DNA of 64,000 nt, taken from Lactuca virosa (Eukaryota; Streptophyta; Magnoliopsida; Asterales; Asteraceae). Shown piece after piece: positions 37,213-47,890 of this stretch (the first letter of the stretch is position 1; each line of letters begins with the position of its first letter). Both the position numbers and the translations under genes were made by a program. The stretch spans positions 117,787,785 through 117,851,784 of the forward strand of contig CAKMRJ010005634.1 of the NCBI GenBank assembly GCA_928212115.1, in the 5' to 3' direction. Below the pieces are notes generated by a model. That model made no database searches and was not told the origin of the DNA. It saw nothing but the letters and a program-made list of their open reading frames with translations.

Positions 37213-39000
37213 TGTAACATACACGTTCAGTTATCGTGTTTTGTTAGTTTAAAAATGAATATTATTAAATAGTATATGGTTTTGAGTATTGAATTCTAAC
37301 AAGATAGTTTTATGAGAATTGAAGTAAAATTATGTTTAGAATTATTCGGGAAGTATTGGAAATCTTATGAGATTCCAATCAAAAGTCAAATATTGAAATT
37401 AACGAAAATGTAAAATTTAAGTTGGAAATAATAAGTAAAAATAATGTTATTGAAATTTGTAAATTATCTCATTAGAAACGTTTAGGCGAAAACCTCATCG
37501 AAATCCGAGTTATAACGAAGAAGTTATAACTTATTGAAGTTTCGCGATAGAACCGGCACGACGCCTTATGACGTAAAAAGTGAGTTTATGATAAACTACT
37601 TTTTAGCTTTAGTGATCTAAATGAAAGTCGTAGTATTCGTTAAACCGAGAATTTTCATAAAAAGAACGTCCAAATCTGACTTCGTATGAGGAAGTTATGA
37701 TTTTTCTAAGATTTGGCATAGCATTACACAGCCCGAAACTCGAAATAAAGATCAAGTGATTTTTAGCCGATACAACTTAAACGAGAATCGAAGGTCTCGT
37801 TAAATAGTAGTACAACGGTAAAAAGACAGACGAAAACGGATGTCGGATGAAGAAGTTATGAATTTTAACGGACTTTTCCTGTCCCGGTCCGTTAAAAATA
37901 TAACTTGAAAAATGAAATCAAAATTAGCCGACGGAGTCTAAACAAAAGTTGTAGAGCATAATTTCACCTACGCGTGGGTATAAAGAACGTCAAAAACGGA
38001 GTTCGTATGCGAAAGTTACGATTTTTTGAAGTTTATGGCACAAACTTCGAGGCTGGTCCGAAGGAGTACGCCCAGCGTACCAAAGTACGCCCAACATACT
38101 CGTGTAAGAGATCCGGAGTCCGTCACCCTCCCTACTCCTTTGTATGAGTGCCACGTGTCGGAGCCTTGACGTGTCCGAGCTAATCCACTTCGTATGCCCA
38201 GCGTACGAAGTTACGTCCAACGAAGAGATGTGCGAGGCAGTACGCCCCGCGTACCGAGGAATTACGCCCAACGTAATTAGGTGCTTCGGTCCCCTATAAA
38301 TAGGATGTGAGGCTGCCCGATTTAAGGTTACAAAATTTACACTTTTACACCCTCTTTCATCTCTCAAATTACCCTAACACCCCCCGAAGCCTAGGAAACA
38401 CCCCCAACACCCGAAGCAAGTCCCGACGCACCGAAGATTCCGAGAAAATAATATTTTCAGTCGAAACTCTGCCCACACAAAGCCCGATTTTCAACTAAAA
38501 TCGCCAGTTTCGTCAAAAAAAGTCATTTTTAGAGGCGAAGTGCTGCCCAAATTATCATTTTATCATTCGGTTATTTCACGGTGAGTTCAATATAGGGACA
38601 ATTGTATGTTATGTGTTATATGTTTAATGTGCTTTCTTGTGTTATTCTGGTTTTATACCTTTGGCTATGTAGAGCATGACTCGTATAACTTCTGGTATTG
38701 GCTTTGAGCCTTTGGCCATGTAGAGCATGTCTCGTATTATTCTAGTATCAGAGCTATACCTTTGACAATGAAGTGAATGAGTAAGCATCACTTTGGTACT
38801 GGTATGTAGCCTTTGTCCATGAAGTGAATGATCAAGAATCACTTTGGTATTGGCAGAAGGCTAGGTAGGGCTGAAAAGCCTGTAAAGTGCTAGCAAAATG
38901 TTTATTCAGAAATCATTTATTTTTCCATGCCACATGGGCAGAAGTCTTATTGATGTATATCAAGTTGAAATTGTTATGTCTCTTTGATTGTAAACCTTTG
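37213..39000 (+). repeat. LTR2 of Gypsy element 2, left part
   Basis: Starts TGTAACATACACG as LTR1. Single TATA box at 38295-38302, GTACGC palindromes at 38065-38275. Interrupted at 39000 by the Copia insertion. Confidence 0.93.
38996..39000. other. Left target-site duplication of the Copia
   Basis: CTTTG, repeated exactly at 51650-51654. Removing one copy and the Copia restores a sequence collinear with LTR1 near 32800. Confidence 0.95.
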
Positions 39001-39311
39001 TGTTGGGTATTTTATGTTGCGTCATGGGCTTAGTTTTTGTATATCCGGATTGGGCCTGTCCATCCTTGATTATTAATTAGGGTTAAGCTATATATAGTGC
39101 ATGCATGTATGCCTTTGATACTGTCGTGATTATTATCATTATTGCTTTGTAACCCAAAACACCTCTACAGTCGAAGTTCTTAATCGAGCTCTTCTGATGT
39201 GTTAAAGCTTAATCATTCGACATCAGTTAAACCATTCCTGTGTTCTTTATTACGTAATTTATTGCTTTTCTGCTTAGAATCTATCGATCCTACTAGAACT
39301 TTGTTCTAACA
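39001..39311 (+). repeat. 5' LTR of the Copia
   Basis: 311 bp, TATA-like TATATATA at 39089-39096. Confidence 0.96.
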
Positions 39312-39313
39312 AT

Positions 39314-39325
39314 TGGTATCAGAGC
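39314..39325 (+). other. Primer-binding site of the Copia
   Basis: TGGTATCAGAGC two bases after the LTR; initiator tRNA-Met. Confidence 0.94.
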
Positions 39326-39500
39326 AGGAGACTGTGTGATCAAAACACATTCCTTCTGTTTGAAGAATTCTTTAGGGTTTCCGCATTTATCGAATATAAA
39401 GAAGCCGTCTTCTTCTTGCCGACGGTAACTCTTGTGTTTGATAAAACCGTAATCTCAAGTTTACAGGTCTGATTCTAGCAGTTCTAAGGAAAGGCTCATC

Positions 39501-41093
39501 ATGTCTCACGACGATTCTCAAACTAATCCCATCAACATCTCCAACAGCATTGGATCCACTACAAGGGTTACCATTCTTTACACTCAATACTATGAAGTGT
39601 GGGCGCATCACTTTGAAGATTACATGGTTGGATCTGAAGATAATGGTTATCTCATCTGGGAAGCTATCACGCTTAGGCTGTTTGTTCACTCTGAAACGAA
39701 CAGGACAGTGAAGACTCAAAAAGAATATAATCAGCTTGTGGCGGACGTAGATAAGATGCCACAGGATGAAAAGGACAAGGTACTATGTAATGTGAAAGCC
39801 ATGAGAATGATAAGATTCACATTGCAATCTGACACTTTTCGTTTTGTAGGTTCATGCACGACGGCTAAAGAAATCTGGGATAGGTTAAAAGAACTGTACT
39901 CAACCAATGAAGATCTCGAACACTCGATCCAAACCTTGTTGCTCTCAGAATTTGGAGTTTTCGAACAGAAACCTGAAGAGAAACTGATACAAACCTTCGA
40001 TCGCTTCAATCATCTCCTTAGCAAGATGATCAAGCATGGTATTGAAAGAAAATTGATTGAGCAAAAGGTGACCTTCATGAATGGTTTTAGACCAGAATGG
40101 ATGGCAATGGTTTCAATAGTGAAAGCTCATGAACAATTTAAAACATACTCGCTAGCGAAACTGGTGGGTATTCTTAAATCCCATGAAAGCGTGGTAACCA
40201 AGGAGACGAAGATAGTTTCGGGTGTGGGATCGCTGGCCCTTGTCTCAAAAGGCAAAACTGTTGCAGAAGAAGAGGAGGACTCAGATATGTCAGAGTGTGA
40301 CCTTACAGGCGAAGAATATGCAATGATGGTCACCAACCCAAGGAAGTTTGCACGAAAGAAGTTCCCTGTCAATAAGAACAGAAACTGGCAAGGAAGTTAC
40401 AGCTCTTAGAAGGTGAAAAAAGAAATGAAGAACAACTCTCAAAAGGATGACGAGAAGAAAGAAAGCAAGCTTGCAGGAGACTCTGGATTCGACTGCAATT
40501 ATTGTCATGGCAAGAACCACTTTGCCAAAGATTGCATGTTGAGGAAGATGGCTGAGAAAAGGGACAGTGAAGATGATGAGGCGTATTACATGCGAAAGTT
40601 AGAAGAAATAAAGAAAAAGAAGGCAACTAATAGTTCAATGAATGCCTTGATTATGCTGGAAAATGTGGATGAAGATGAGTTCGGTGGCGTTGAAGTCTGG
40701 TCAACCGATTCTGAGGATGAAGAAGTGAGAAAACCCACACATGGAAGAGCTTATGTGGCGAAAGATACTGGTTCGGCTGGAAAATGTTTGATGGTTACTG
40801 CTGGAAGACCAACCGAAGGTGAGCTTAAGGAGCCGAACCTGACTGAAGGCAAGTGCTTTGCAGCCAAGCCCGTGAGTGAGAAGATCAACGACTGTGATCG
40901 GCTGATCAAAAAGGTACAATCCATCCTTGAATCACTTAAAGTTCCTGTAACAAATTATGAAGAAGAATTAAATGAACTAAAATTTAAATTTTCTAACTTA
41001 AGTGGTAGTCTCATGCAAACTCGCTTAGCGAACTCTAACCTAACTGACCAACTCAGCAGGGTGTCTTCGAAGAGTGAGGAGAGAAGGATGTAG
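39501..41093 (+). pseudogene. gag: Copia gag, split by an in-frame TAG
   Basis: ATG 39501 opens a frame that runs to TAG at 40407 and continues in the same frame from 40410 to TAG at 41091. The capsid-type core is well preserved: WAHHFEDYM, then VKAMRMIRFTLQSD, AKEIWDRLKELY and a helical KLVGILKSHE region (residues about 30-240). Acidic and basic linkers follow, then a single zinc knuckle YCHGKNHFAKDC near residue 330, whose first Cys lies in CNYCHG. The C-terminal part is a coiled-coil-like heptad region. The product would form the cytoplasmic particle. Only two nonsense codons separate it from an open frame. Confidence 0.93.
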
Positions 41094-42709
41094 ATTGAGC
41101 TGAAAGAGACTGAGTTAAATAGGGCTAGGGATGAGATTATCTATTTGCAACGAGACAATTTAAAGTTTTTAAAACAACGGAATGTTTTTTGCTTGATTGC
41201 TAAACGCTTATATACGAATATTACTCAGTTGCACTTAAATTGTGAAATAGGGAAAAAGATTCATAAGATGATCTTACCCTTCCTTGAATTTAAGGAGGAT
41301 GAGGTCATCGCTGATTATGAATCCATAATGTCCTCAGAAGAGACTTCCATCACTTATAAAATCGGACTAGACAAGATAGAGACCTTTATTGACTCTAAGG
41401 AACATAAAATGTATGCTCAAAAATCTATTAGATGAAAATGATAGGTTGAAAATTAAGTCCGAGACCATTCAAACATTTGACTCATCTAACGCCAAATTAA
41501 TTTCAGAACATAAAATGAATATAGAAAACACGTCTGAATTTGATGAGGAAAGTGAGATGAGCGAAATCTCGGTGGAAGATGTGGTTGATTGCTCTGAATT
41601 TATGAAGAGCGAAACCGAGAATGAAAAACCACTCATATCTGAGAACTCGGTTGAATATGCTCACCTGTCAAAGGACAAGCAGCAGAAACTCAAAGAGAAA
41701 GCAATGGTCTATCAGAAAGTTCAAACAGTGCCAAATCAAGTATATGCTGTTACAGGGGTCACTGAAAAAAAAAACAGCAGAACTGAAAGTCTTGGTTGAC
41801 ACAGACAATGCTGAAGGGTGCGACGATTATTTCTGGTCAGCCCCTATTGATAATGCAGACGAAACCATCGACTTATCGGAGCGAACCTCGTGGAGGGTAA
41901 GAGGTAGATACGTTGTTGAACCCATAAACAAGCCCTCAAGTTTTGATAAACCAAGAACGAGTGGAACAAAAGAGATACCAGAAGAACCAAAGAAAGTATC
42001 CAATGTATCTTCCAAGACAACCGAAACTCAAAAGGAGAAGCCAAAATCAAGCTTCAATATTCTTTAAATCTCAAAAACAGTTGGCTGAACAGAAACGCCA
42101 AAGAAATCAGAGATACATGAAGAATCTGAATGAGCGAAAACAGTTTTGGCAGTCTCAAAACCCTAACTACGTTCCTTCCAAGAAAGAGTCAAACGTCAAA
42201 GAAAATGACAAGCCAAACCGAAAGGAAAGTTTTAGTCCAAGCTCCTATTATTCCAAAGCTCAGATCCGAACATCCAGTTTCGGTTCCAACACCAAAGCTC
42301 AGAACCGAACATCCAGTTTCGGTTACAATACCAGATCTCAGAACCGAACATCCAGTTTCGAACAACCGAAAGTCAAGCTTCGGTCCTTCTTGCTACCAAC
42401 AAAAGCTGAACTCAATGAAGGACATCAAAGGAAAGGGAAAGCTTGATTCAAAATTCTGATATCAACAATAAGAAAAAGTCAGGTAACCCTAGGATTCAAA
42501 AGTATATTCCAAAACCATCTAACAACACACCATCTGATACACCACAATTTAAACAAAATACAAACAAAATCAAGGTGTATACCATCAAAAGAAAAGACAA
42601 AACCACTCTAATAAAAAGAACTTATTTGGTTGATATTTCTGCTGCTATTCCTTTTTCTGTAAAAGACTCACCAGGGCCCAAGAGACTTTGGGTTCCTAAA
42701 TCTGCTTGA
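41094..42709 (+). pseudogene. Gag-pol linker with coiled coil and repeats, frameshifted
   Basis: Continues the gag frame as a coiled coil (ELNRARDEI...LQRDNLKFLK) to 41435, then shifts frame near 41410, at the A-run 41766-41775 and near 42056. The middle part is acidic. 42130-42440 is Ser/Lys/Gln-rich and has a 39-bp, 13-residue tandem repeat. The end (PGPKRLWVPKSA, stop at 42707) is the usual lead-in to the protease of this Copia group. Long linkers of this kind are typical of SIRE elements. Confidence 0.75.
42255..42362 (+). repeat. 39-bp coding repeat, nearly three copies
   Basis: Units at 42255-42293, 42294-42332 and 42333-42362 encode a KAQNRTSSFGSNT-like peptide. Confidence 0.9.
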
Positions 42710-43218
42710 ACTTGCAGGTTATAAGTGACGAGCAGTTCGATGACGAATGGTACATAGACAGTGGCTGCTCGCGTCACATGACAGGAAGGAGGGAAGAGCT
42801 GAGGGAGTTTCGGTCCCTTACGGATGGTGGATGTGTGAAGTATGGAAATAATTCTTTTGGCACAATCAAAGGATATGGAATGATAACCAACAGAGACTTC
42901 ACGATTCGAAAAGTGGCTTGTGTGGAAGGGTTTCAGAACAACCTCATCAGTGTATCTCAATTGGTTGTGGGAACCGGTTTGAAAGTTTCATTCGATGATG
43001 ACGGATCAAAAATAATTGAGAAGCAATCCAAAAGAGTTCTGTTGAAGTCTGAACGCAAGGGAGAGATGTATCCTTTAAATCTCAACCCAATTCGAGGAAA
43101 ACCAGCAATATGCCTGCTGTCAAAGGCGAACTCTGATGAAAGCTGGTTATGGCATCGACGCCTATCGCACCTGAACTTCAAAGACATTAATAAGTTGGTG
43201 CTTGGTGATCATGTTTGA
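42706..43218 (+). pseudogene. pol: Copia protease and start of integrase
   Basis: Frame opens just before the protease: WYIDSGCSRHMTG has the catalytic Asp (about residue 18). LIS.SQL follows near 85, and the integrase zinc-binding HHCC begins with WLWHRRLSHLNF near 145. A TGA at 43216 ends the frame before the CxxC half (CAACEMGK), which follows at about 43260. Confidence 0.92.
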
Positions 43219-44506
43219 GGCCTTCCTTTTCTCAAGTTTGATAAGGAACACCTATGTGCAGCGTGTGAGATGGGCAAACAAAGATTGTTGAAGCTCTTGA
43301 ACTACTGCATATTGACTTATGTGGACCTTCGGCTATCGAAAGCTTCGGTGGAAGTAAGTTCATTCTTGTCATAGTAGATGATTTTTCACGCTTCACCTGG
43401 GTTTTCTTTCTTAAACAGAAATCAGATGCGACTCCCAAGTTGAAGGCGTTTATCAAGCAAGTGGAACTGCAGCTGCGAAAGTTGGTGAGGAATATTAGAA
43501 GCGACAATGAGCTTGAATTCAAGAATAAAGATTTTGAGGATTTTCTGGCTGAAAAGGGGATAACTCACAACTTCTTGGCCCCCTATACACCACAACAGAA
43601 TGGAATTGTTGAAAGACGAAACCGTTCCTTGTGTGAGGCAGCCCGAACCATGCTAAGCTTCGCTTCTCTTCCGCTATACTTCTGGGCCGATGCAGTTGCA
43701 ACCGCGTGCTATACTCAAAACCGATCCTTACTTAACAAACGATTCTCCATCACTTCGTATGAGATTCTGAACAATCGGAAGCCCAACGTTAAGTTTTTCC
43801 ACGTGTTCGGTTCAAGATGCTTCATTTTCAACTCCAAAGAGAACCGAAACAAGTTCGATGTTAAAGCCGATGAAGGAATTTTTCTTGGTTATTCACTTAC
43901 TTCAAAGACATATAGGGTTTTGAATAAACGTTCCAAACGTATTGAAGAAACCTACTATGTAACCTTTGATGACAACTACATGAAGAAAGTTCAAAGAAGC
44001 GAAAGTACCTTGGGGGAAATATTTCCTGAATCAGGACAAGTCTCTGTTCCCATTTCCAACTTGTTTGAAGAGTACATAAGGCTATTTGATGAACCAGAAA
44101 AGGCTGTACACTCAGAAGCGAAAGCAGCAGACAACAAAATTGACAATCTAAAAAAGGTCATTGATGAAGCTGCAAAAGAAATGGAAAATGAACCTCCTAA
44201 ACCGACTTGTGGTCAACCTCAACTGACCCTCCAAACAACAGCTCAACATTCAAGGGGGAGGGTTCATTTGCACCAAAAACAACCCATGCTAGTCCAATTG
44301 AGGGGGAGAATCCAACTCCATCCCCAACCCATAATAGTCCAGTCGAGGGGGAGAATCCAACTCCAACCGAGGGGGAGAATCCTGAACCTGACATGGGATA
44401 CGCTTCGCCATTTGAGGGGGAGAATGAGAATACAAATGACGAAGGTGATCAATTAGAATTTAAAGAAGAGGTAAATGCAGAGTTGGATCCTGCCTATGAA
44501 CCCTAA
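43219..44506 (+). pseudogene. pol: Copia integrase core and linker to RT, frameshifted
   Basis: After the stop, the HHCC half and the first catalytic Asp (HIDLCGP, near 43310) are in shifted frames; a short deletion is likely at about 43285. 43440-44200 then reads cleanly: RSDNELEF (second Asp), PQQNGIVERRNR (catalytic Glu), YFWADAV and FHVFGSRCF (GKGY-type C-terminal part), FLGYS and SK.YRVLNKR. 44207-44506 in a third frame is a Pro/Glu-rich linker with repeated EGENPTP. Confidence 0.9.
44252..44424 (+). repeat. Five polypurine AGGGGGAG tracts in the pol linker
   Basis: AGGGGGAG occurs at about 44252, 44300, 44345, 44369 and 44414, within repeated codons for EGE. Each resembles the element's own polypurine tract AAAGGGGGAGAT (51327-51338). 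Confidence 0.85.
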
Positions 44507-44638
44507 TTACCCTCCTCTAACGAAATGGACTAAGGATCATCCAAAGCACAAATTATTGGTGAATCATCTGAGCGAGTTTTCACAGTTCTCAATTGAAAGC
44601 GAAACAAACTGCATTATTCTCTATATGTTGAATTTTGT

Positions 44639-46216
44639 ATGTTTAATTCGTTTGTCTCCAAAATCGATCTGAAGACGGTTAATGATGCACTTGATCACGC
44701 TGATTGGGTACAAGCTATGCAAGATGAACTCCATGAGTTTGAACGTAATCGAGTTTGGAGGCTGATTCCCACTCCAAAGGATGCTTCAGTGGTCGGCTTA
44801 AAATGGGTCTTCAGGAATAAGTTGGATAAAGAGGGCAACGTCATACGCAATAAGGCTCGGTTAGTGGTGAAGGGATATTGCCAAGAAGGGATAGACTATG
44901 AGGAAACCTTCGCTCCTGTAGCAAGGTTGGAATCAGTTAGAATCTTTCTGGCATATGTTGCACATAAAAACTTCGAAGTTTTCCAGATGGATGTGAAATG
45001 TGCTTTCTTAAATGGAGAACTAGAAGAAATGGTGTATGTTGAGCAACCACCTGGGTTCGTGAACGAGAAATACCCTGATCACTGCTATGTGTTGGATAAA
45101 GTTGTATATGGTCTGAAGCAAGCACCGAGGGCCTGGTATGAAACATTAACTCGCTTTCTTAAAATGTTGAAATTCAAGCAAGGTTCGGTTGACCCAACCT
45201 TCTTCCGAAAGAAAGAAGGAGAACATCTAATGATAGTTCAGATTTATGTCGATGACATCATCTTCGGCTCCACGAATCCTAGCTTAACGGCTGAATTCAG
45301 GAAGTTGATGGAGACTAAATTTGAAATGAGCGCAATGGGTCTGATTAATATTTTCCTTGGATTGAATATAAGACAGGGACCACAAGGCATTTTTATCAAC
45401 CAGGAGGCCTACACGAAGAACTTGCTGACGAAGTTCGGTATGACGGGAGATTCGAAGGTGAAGGTTCCCATGGCGTTTGGCACAAAGTTAACACCATCTC
45501 TGGAAAAACCTGTTGTTGACGTAACACTCTATCGTCAAATGATAGGGTCTCTTATGTATCTAACAGCTAGTAGACCAGACATTATGTTCTCTGTTTGTTA
45601 TTGTGCCAGGTTTCAAGCAAATCCAAGAGAACCTCACATGGTGGCAGTGAAAAATATTTTCCGTTATCTGAAGCGAACCTCTTCTCTCGGTCTTTGGTAC
45701 CCTGCTAGATCTGGATTCTTTGTTCAAGCTTTTTCTGACGCCGATCTTGGAGGATGCGGTCTGGACCGAAAGAGCACAACTGGAGGATGCCAATTCCTTG
45801 ACGGTAAACTTGTTAGCTGGCAGTCCAAGAAGCAAACCTGTGTGTCTCTTTCAACAGCCGAAGCTGAGTACATAGCTGCAGCATCCTGTACCTCACAAGT
45901 GATATGGATACAAAGCCAACTAAGAGACTACGGACTGAGTATGAAGAAAATACCTCTCTATTGTGACTCAGAAAGCATGATAAGAATATGTCACAATCCA
46001 GTGCAACACTCAAAGACAAAGCATATTGCACTCAGATACCATTTCATCAAGGCCCATGTTGAAGATGGAAACGTGGAAGTACATTTCGTTCGGTCCTCTG
46101 ATCAACTGGCTGACATCTTCACTAAAGCCTTACCAGAAGCGAGCTTCAATAAGATATTACAAGGTTTGGGAATGATGGAAGCAGAGTCGGTACCGAACCC
46201 TCAAACCTCTCTCTAA
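44639..46216 (+). CDS. pol: Copia reverse transcriptase-RNase H, intact frame
   Basis: 525 codons without a break. RT motifs: WVQAMQDEL, then LKWVFRNK, YEETFAPVARL, FQMDVKCAFLNGEL, YGLKQAPRAWY, catalytic YVDD (about residue 204), LGL.I and SLMYLTASRPDI. RNase H: SDADLGG (first Asp, about 365), STAEAEY (Glu, about 404), YCDSESM (Asp) and KHIALRYHFI, ending in a LADIFTKALP motif. All expected catalytic residues are present. It is normally released from a gag-pol polyprotein; the ATG at 44639 is only the first in this frame. It copies the element RNA in the particle. Confidence 0.95.
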   Translation: MFNSFVSKIDLKTVNDALDHADWVQAMQDELHEFERNRVWRLIPTPKDASVVGLKWVFRNKLDKEGNVIRNKARLVVKGYCQEGIDYEETFAPVARLESVRIFLAYVAHKNFEVFQMDVKCAFLNGELEEMVYVEQPPGFVNEKYPDHCYVLDKVVYGLKQAPRAWYETLTRFLKMLKFKQGSVDPTFFRKKEGEHLMIVQIYVDDIIFGSTNPSLTAEFRKLMETKFEMSAMGLINIFLGLNIRQGPQGIFINQEAYTKNLLTKFGMTGDSKVKVPMAFGTKLTPSLEKPVVDVTLYRQMIGSLMYLTASRPDIMFSVCYCARFQANPREPHMVAVKNIFRYLKRTSSLGLWYPARSGFFVQAFSDADLGGCGLDRKSTTGGCQFLDGKLVSWQSKKQTCVSLSTAEAEYIAAASCTSQVIWIQSQLRDYGLSMKKIPLYCDSESMIRICHNPVQHSKTKHIALRYHFIKAHVEDGNVEVHFVRSSDQLADIFTKALPEASFNKILQGLGMMEAESVPNPQTSL

Positions 46217-46228
46217 AAAATTAGACAA

Positions 46229-46360
46229 CCGAAATGAACCGAACGCTCGGTCTATTTCGGCTCCATAATTTTCGGGAACCGCAATGAACCGAACGCTCGG
46301 TCTATTTCGGCTCCGGAATTTTAAGGAACCGAAATGAACCGAACGCTCGACTTATTTCGC
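46229..46360 (+). repeat. Three tandem 50-bp hairpin repeats directly after pol
   Basis: A 32-base inverted repeat (CCGAAATGAACCGAACGCTC then GGTCTATTTCGG) starts at 46229, 46279 and 46329, an exact 50-base period beginning 13 bases after the RT stop. Arms CCGAAAT/ATTTCGG and ACCGA/TCGGT pair around an ACGC-type loop. Copy 2 has one change in its left arm (CCGCAAT) and copy 3 several in its right arm. Confidence 0.93.
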
Positions 46361-47786
46361 TTCATTCCTTTAAGGTTTGATTTCGGCTGTATAATTGTAT
46401 AATATGTCTACTCTCTTTAAATCTTTTTCATGCTTATTTTTCTCTTTTATTTTTATTCCAAGAGTGTTCAGTATTAATTAATTTTGTTATTTTCTGTTTT
46501 TATTATTTTTCAGAAACTTCAAAAATCCAAAAATATTTTTCTGTTTTTATTATTTTCAGAAAATTCAAAATTCCAAAAGATTTTATCTTTTATTTTTCTC
46601 TTAAGTATCTTTTTTGTTTGTTTTGTTTGTGTCGTTTGTTTGTTTGTTTATTCTCCCTACTAGGTACCAAGTACATCGTTGCTACATACATTGGAGCGAG
46701 GGCAGGTACGACCATTTTAATTTAAACTAGTTAAGTGTCCCTAGAAGCATGCTGCTGCATGTAGACCGAAGCCTCTAAGACTAGGAGCAAGGCCTTAATG
46801 ATTCGATCTATACCTATCGTTTCTTCCCAATCAGGCTGATAAATCCACTCAAGTCATGAGCTACCTTACTCTTCTCTCATGAGTTAAGAGTTTTCTGCTT
46901 TGTCACGTTTATATAGCAGAGGTACTTTCGGTTCCTAAACCACCTCCTTTACATTCTCCTTCAACTTTCGTTTCAACAAGGTAACCCAAAATCCAACACC
47001 AATAATGAATTGACGGTGAATATTAATATTCAAGACCTCACTTGTTACCTAACGATATCTCATTTTATTTTTTGAGTGGTCTTTTATGAAATTGTCTAAC
47101 ACCAAGGCATTTCTTCCCAAAAGGATCCTGTTTGTTTTTTTTTTGTTTTTGAGATTTTTATAACATCATTAGTCACAACAAATTATATCCAACCTACTTG
47201 TTCAACAGACCACATCGGTCTCACAAGTACTTCATCCAACGTTCGGTCTTATGTTAAGTATCAATGTTCGGTTGAAGATAAGCCACCCTTTAGACTTCTT
47301 ATTTAAACGAAGCCTTTCGGTGTTTCTTTACAATCACTCGATCGTATTTTCTCGGGGAACCACACAAGCACTTCAAGTCTCTCTTGACTTTGAAGGAAGA
47401 GATTCTTGCCCGAAGTCATCTGCTTTATGTCTTATTAAAGACATCACTCACCTCCTATACACATTTGCTTTATTTCTTTATTTTTGGCACACTCTTACAC
47501 GAAAATTCTTTGTGATTTTCCAAAATTCTGGTTAAAGTTTTTTTTTGAAGCGAAAGTGGTCATTTTGATGTATGGAGCGAAAGTAAATGAAAGACGATAT
47601 GGATAAGATTTTGAATCACGTCATCATATAACTATTCCAATTGGGCGTGTGAATTTGAAACGACTTCTAAACCCACACTTCATGACGTCTATCTGGGGAA
47701 ACCAAGCTGTCACATCGCCCTTTTTCAGGCGACGTTTCAGTGACCGTATCATCATCACGAAGATTATTTCTCTCTCCTGGCAACAG
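46361..47786 (+). other. Non-coding region between pol and the extra ORF
   Basis: T-rich, with several short open frames that show no domain. The last 100 bases before the TATA box include two TGACG-type words (about 47684 and 47740). Confidence 0.6.
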
Positions 47787-47794
47787 TATATAAA
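47787..47794 (+). promoter_or_regulatory. Internal TATA box before the Copia extra ORF
   Basis: TATATAAA 97 bases before ATG 47891, with a C/T- and A-rich untranslated-leader-like stretch (CTCTCAAATACAACAGG; CTTACATCAACA before ATG). The layout is that of a plant promoter and 5' UTR, not of a random intergenic piece. Confidence 0.65.
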
Positions 47795-47890
47795 GGGTTT
47801 CTCGCACATATTGTACCTTCTTACCTTCTTCAAACTCTCTCAAATACAACAGGCGATCATCAACTGTTCATCTTCTTCCTTACATCAACA

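Noticed and set aside
42255..42362. CRISPR-like array
   Set aside because: The three units are contiguous coding repeats without spacers, in a plant retroelement.
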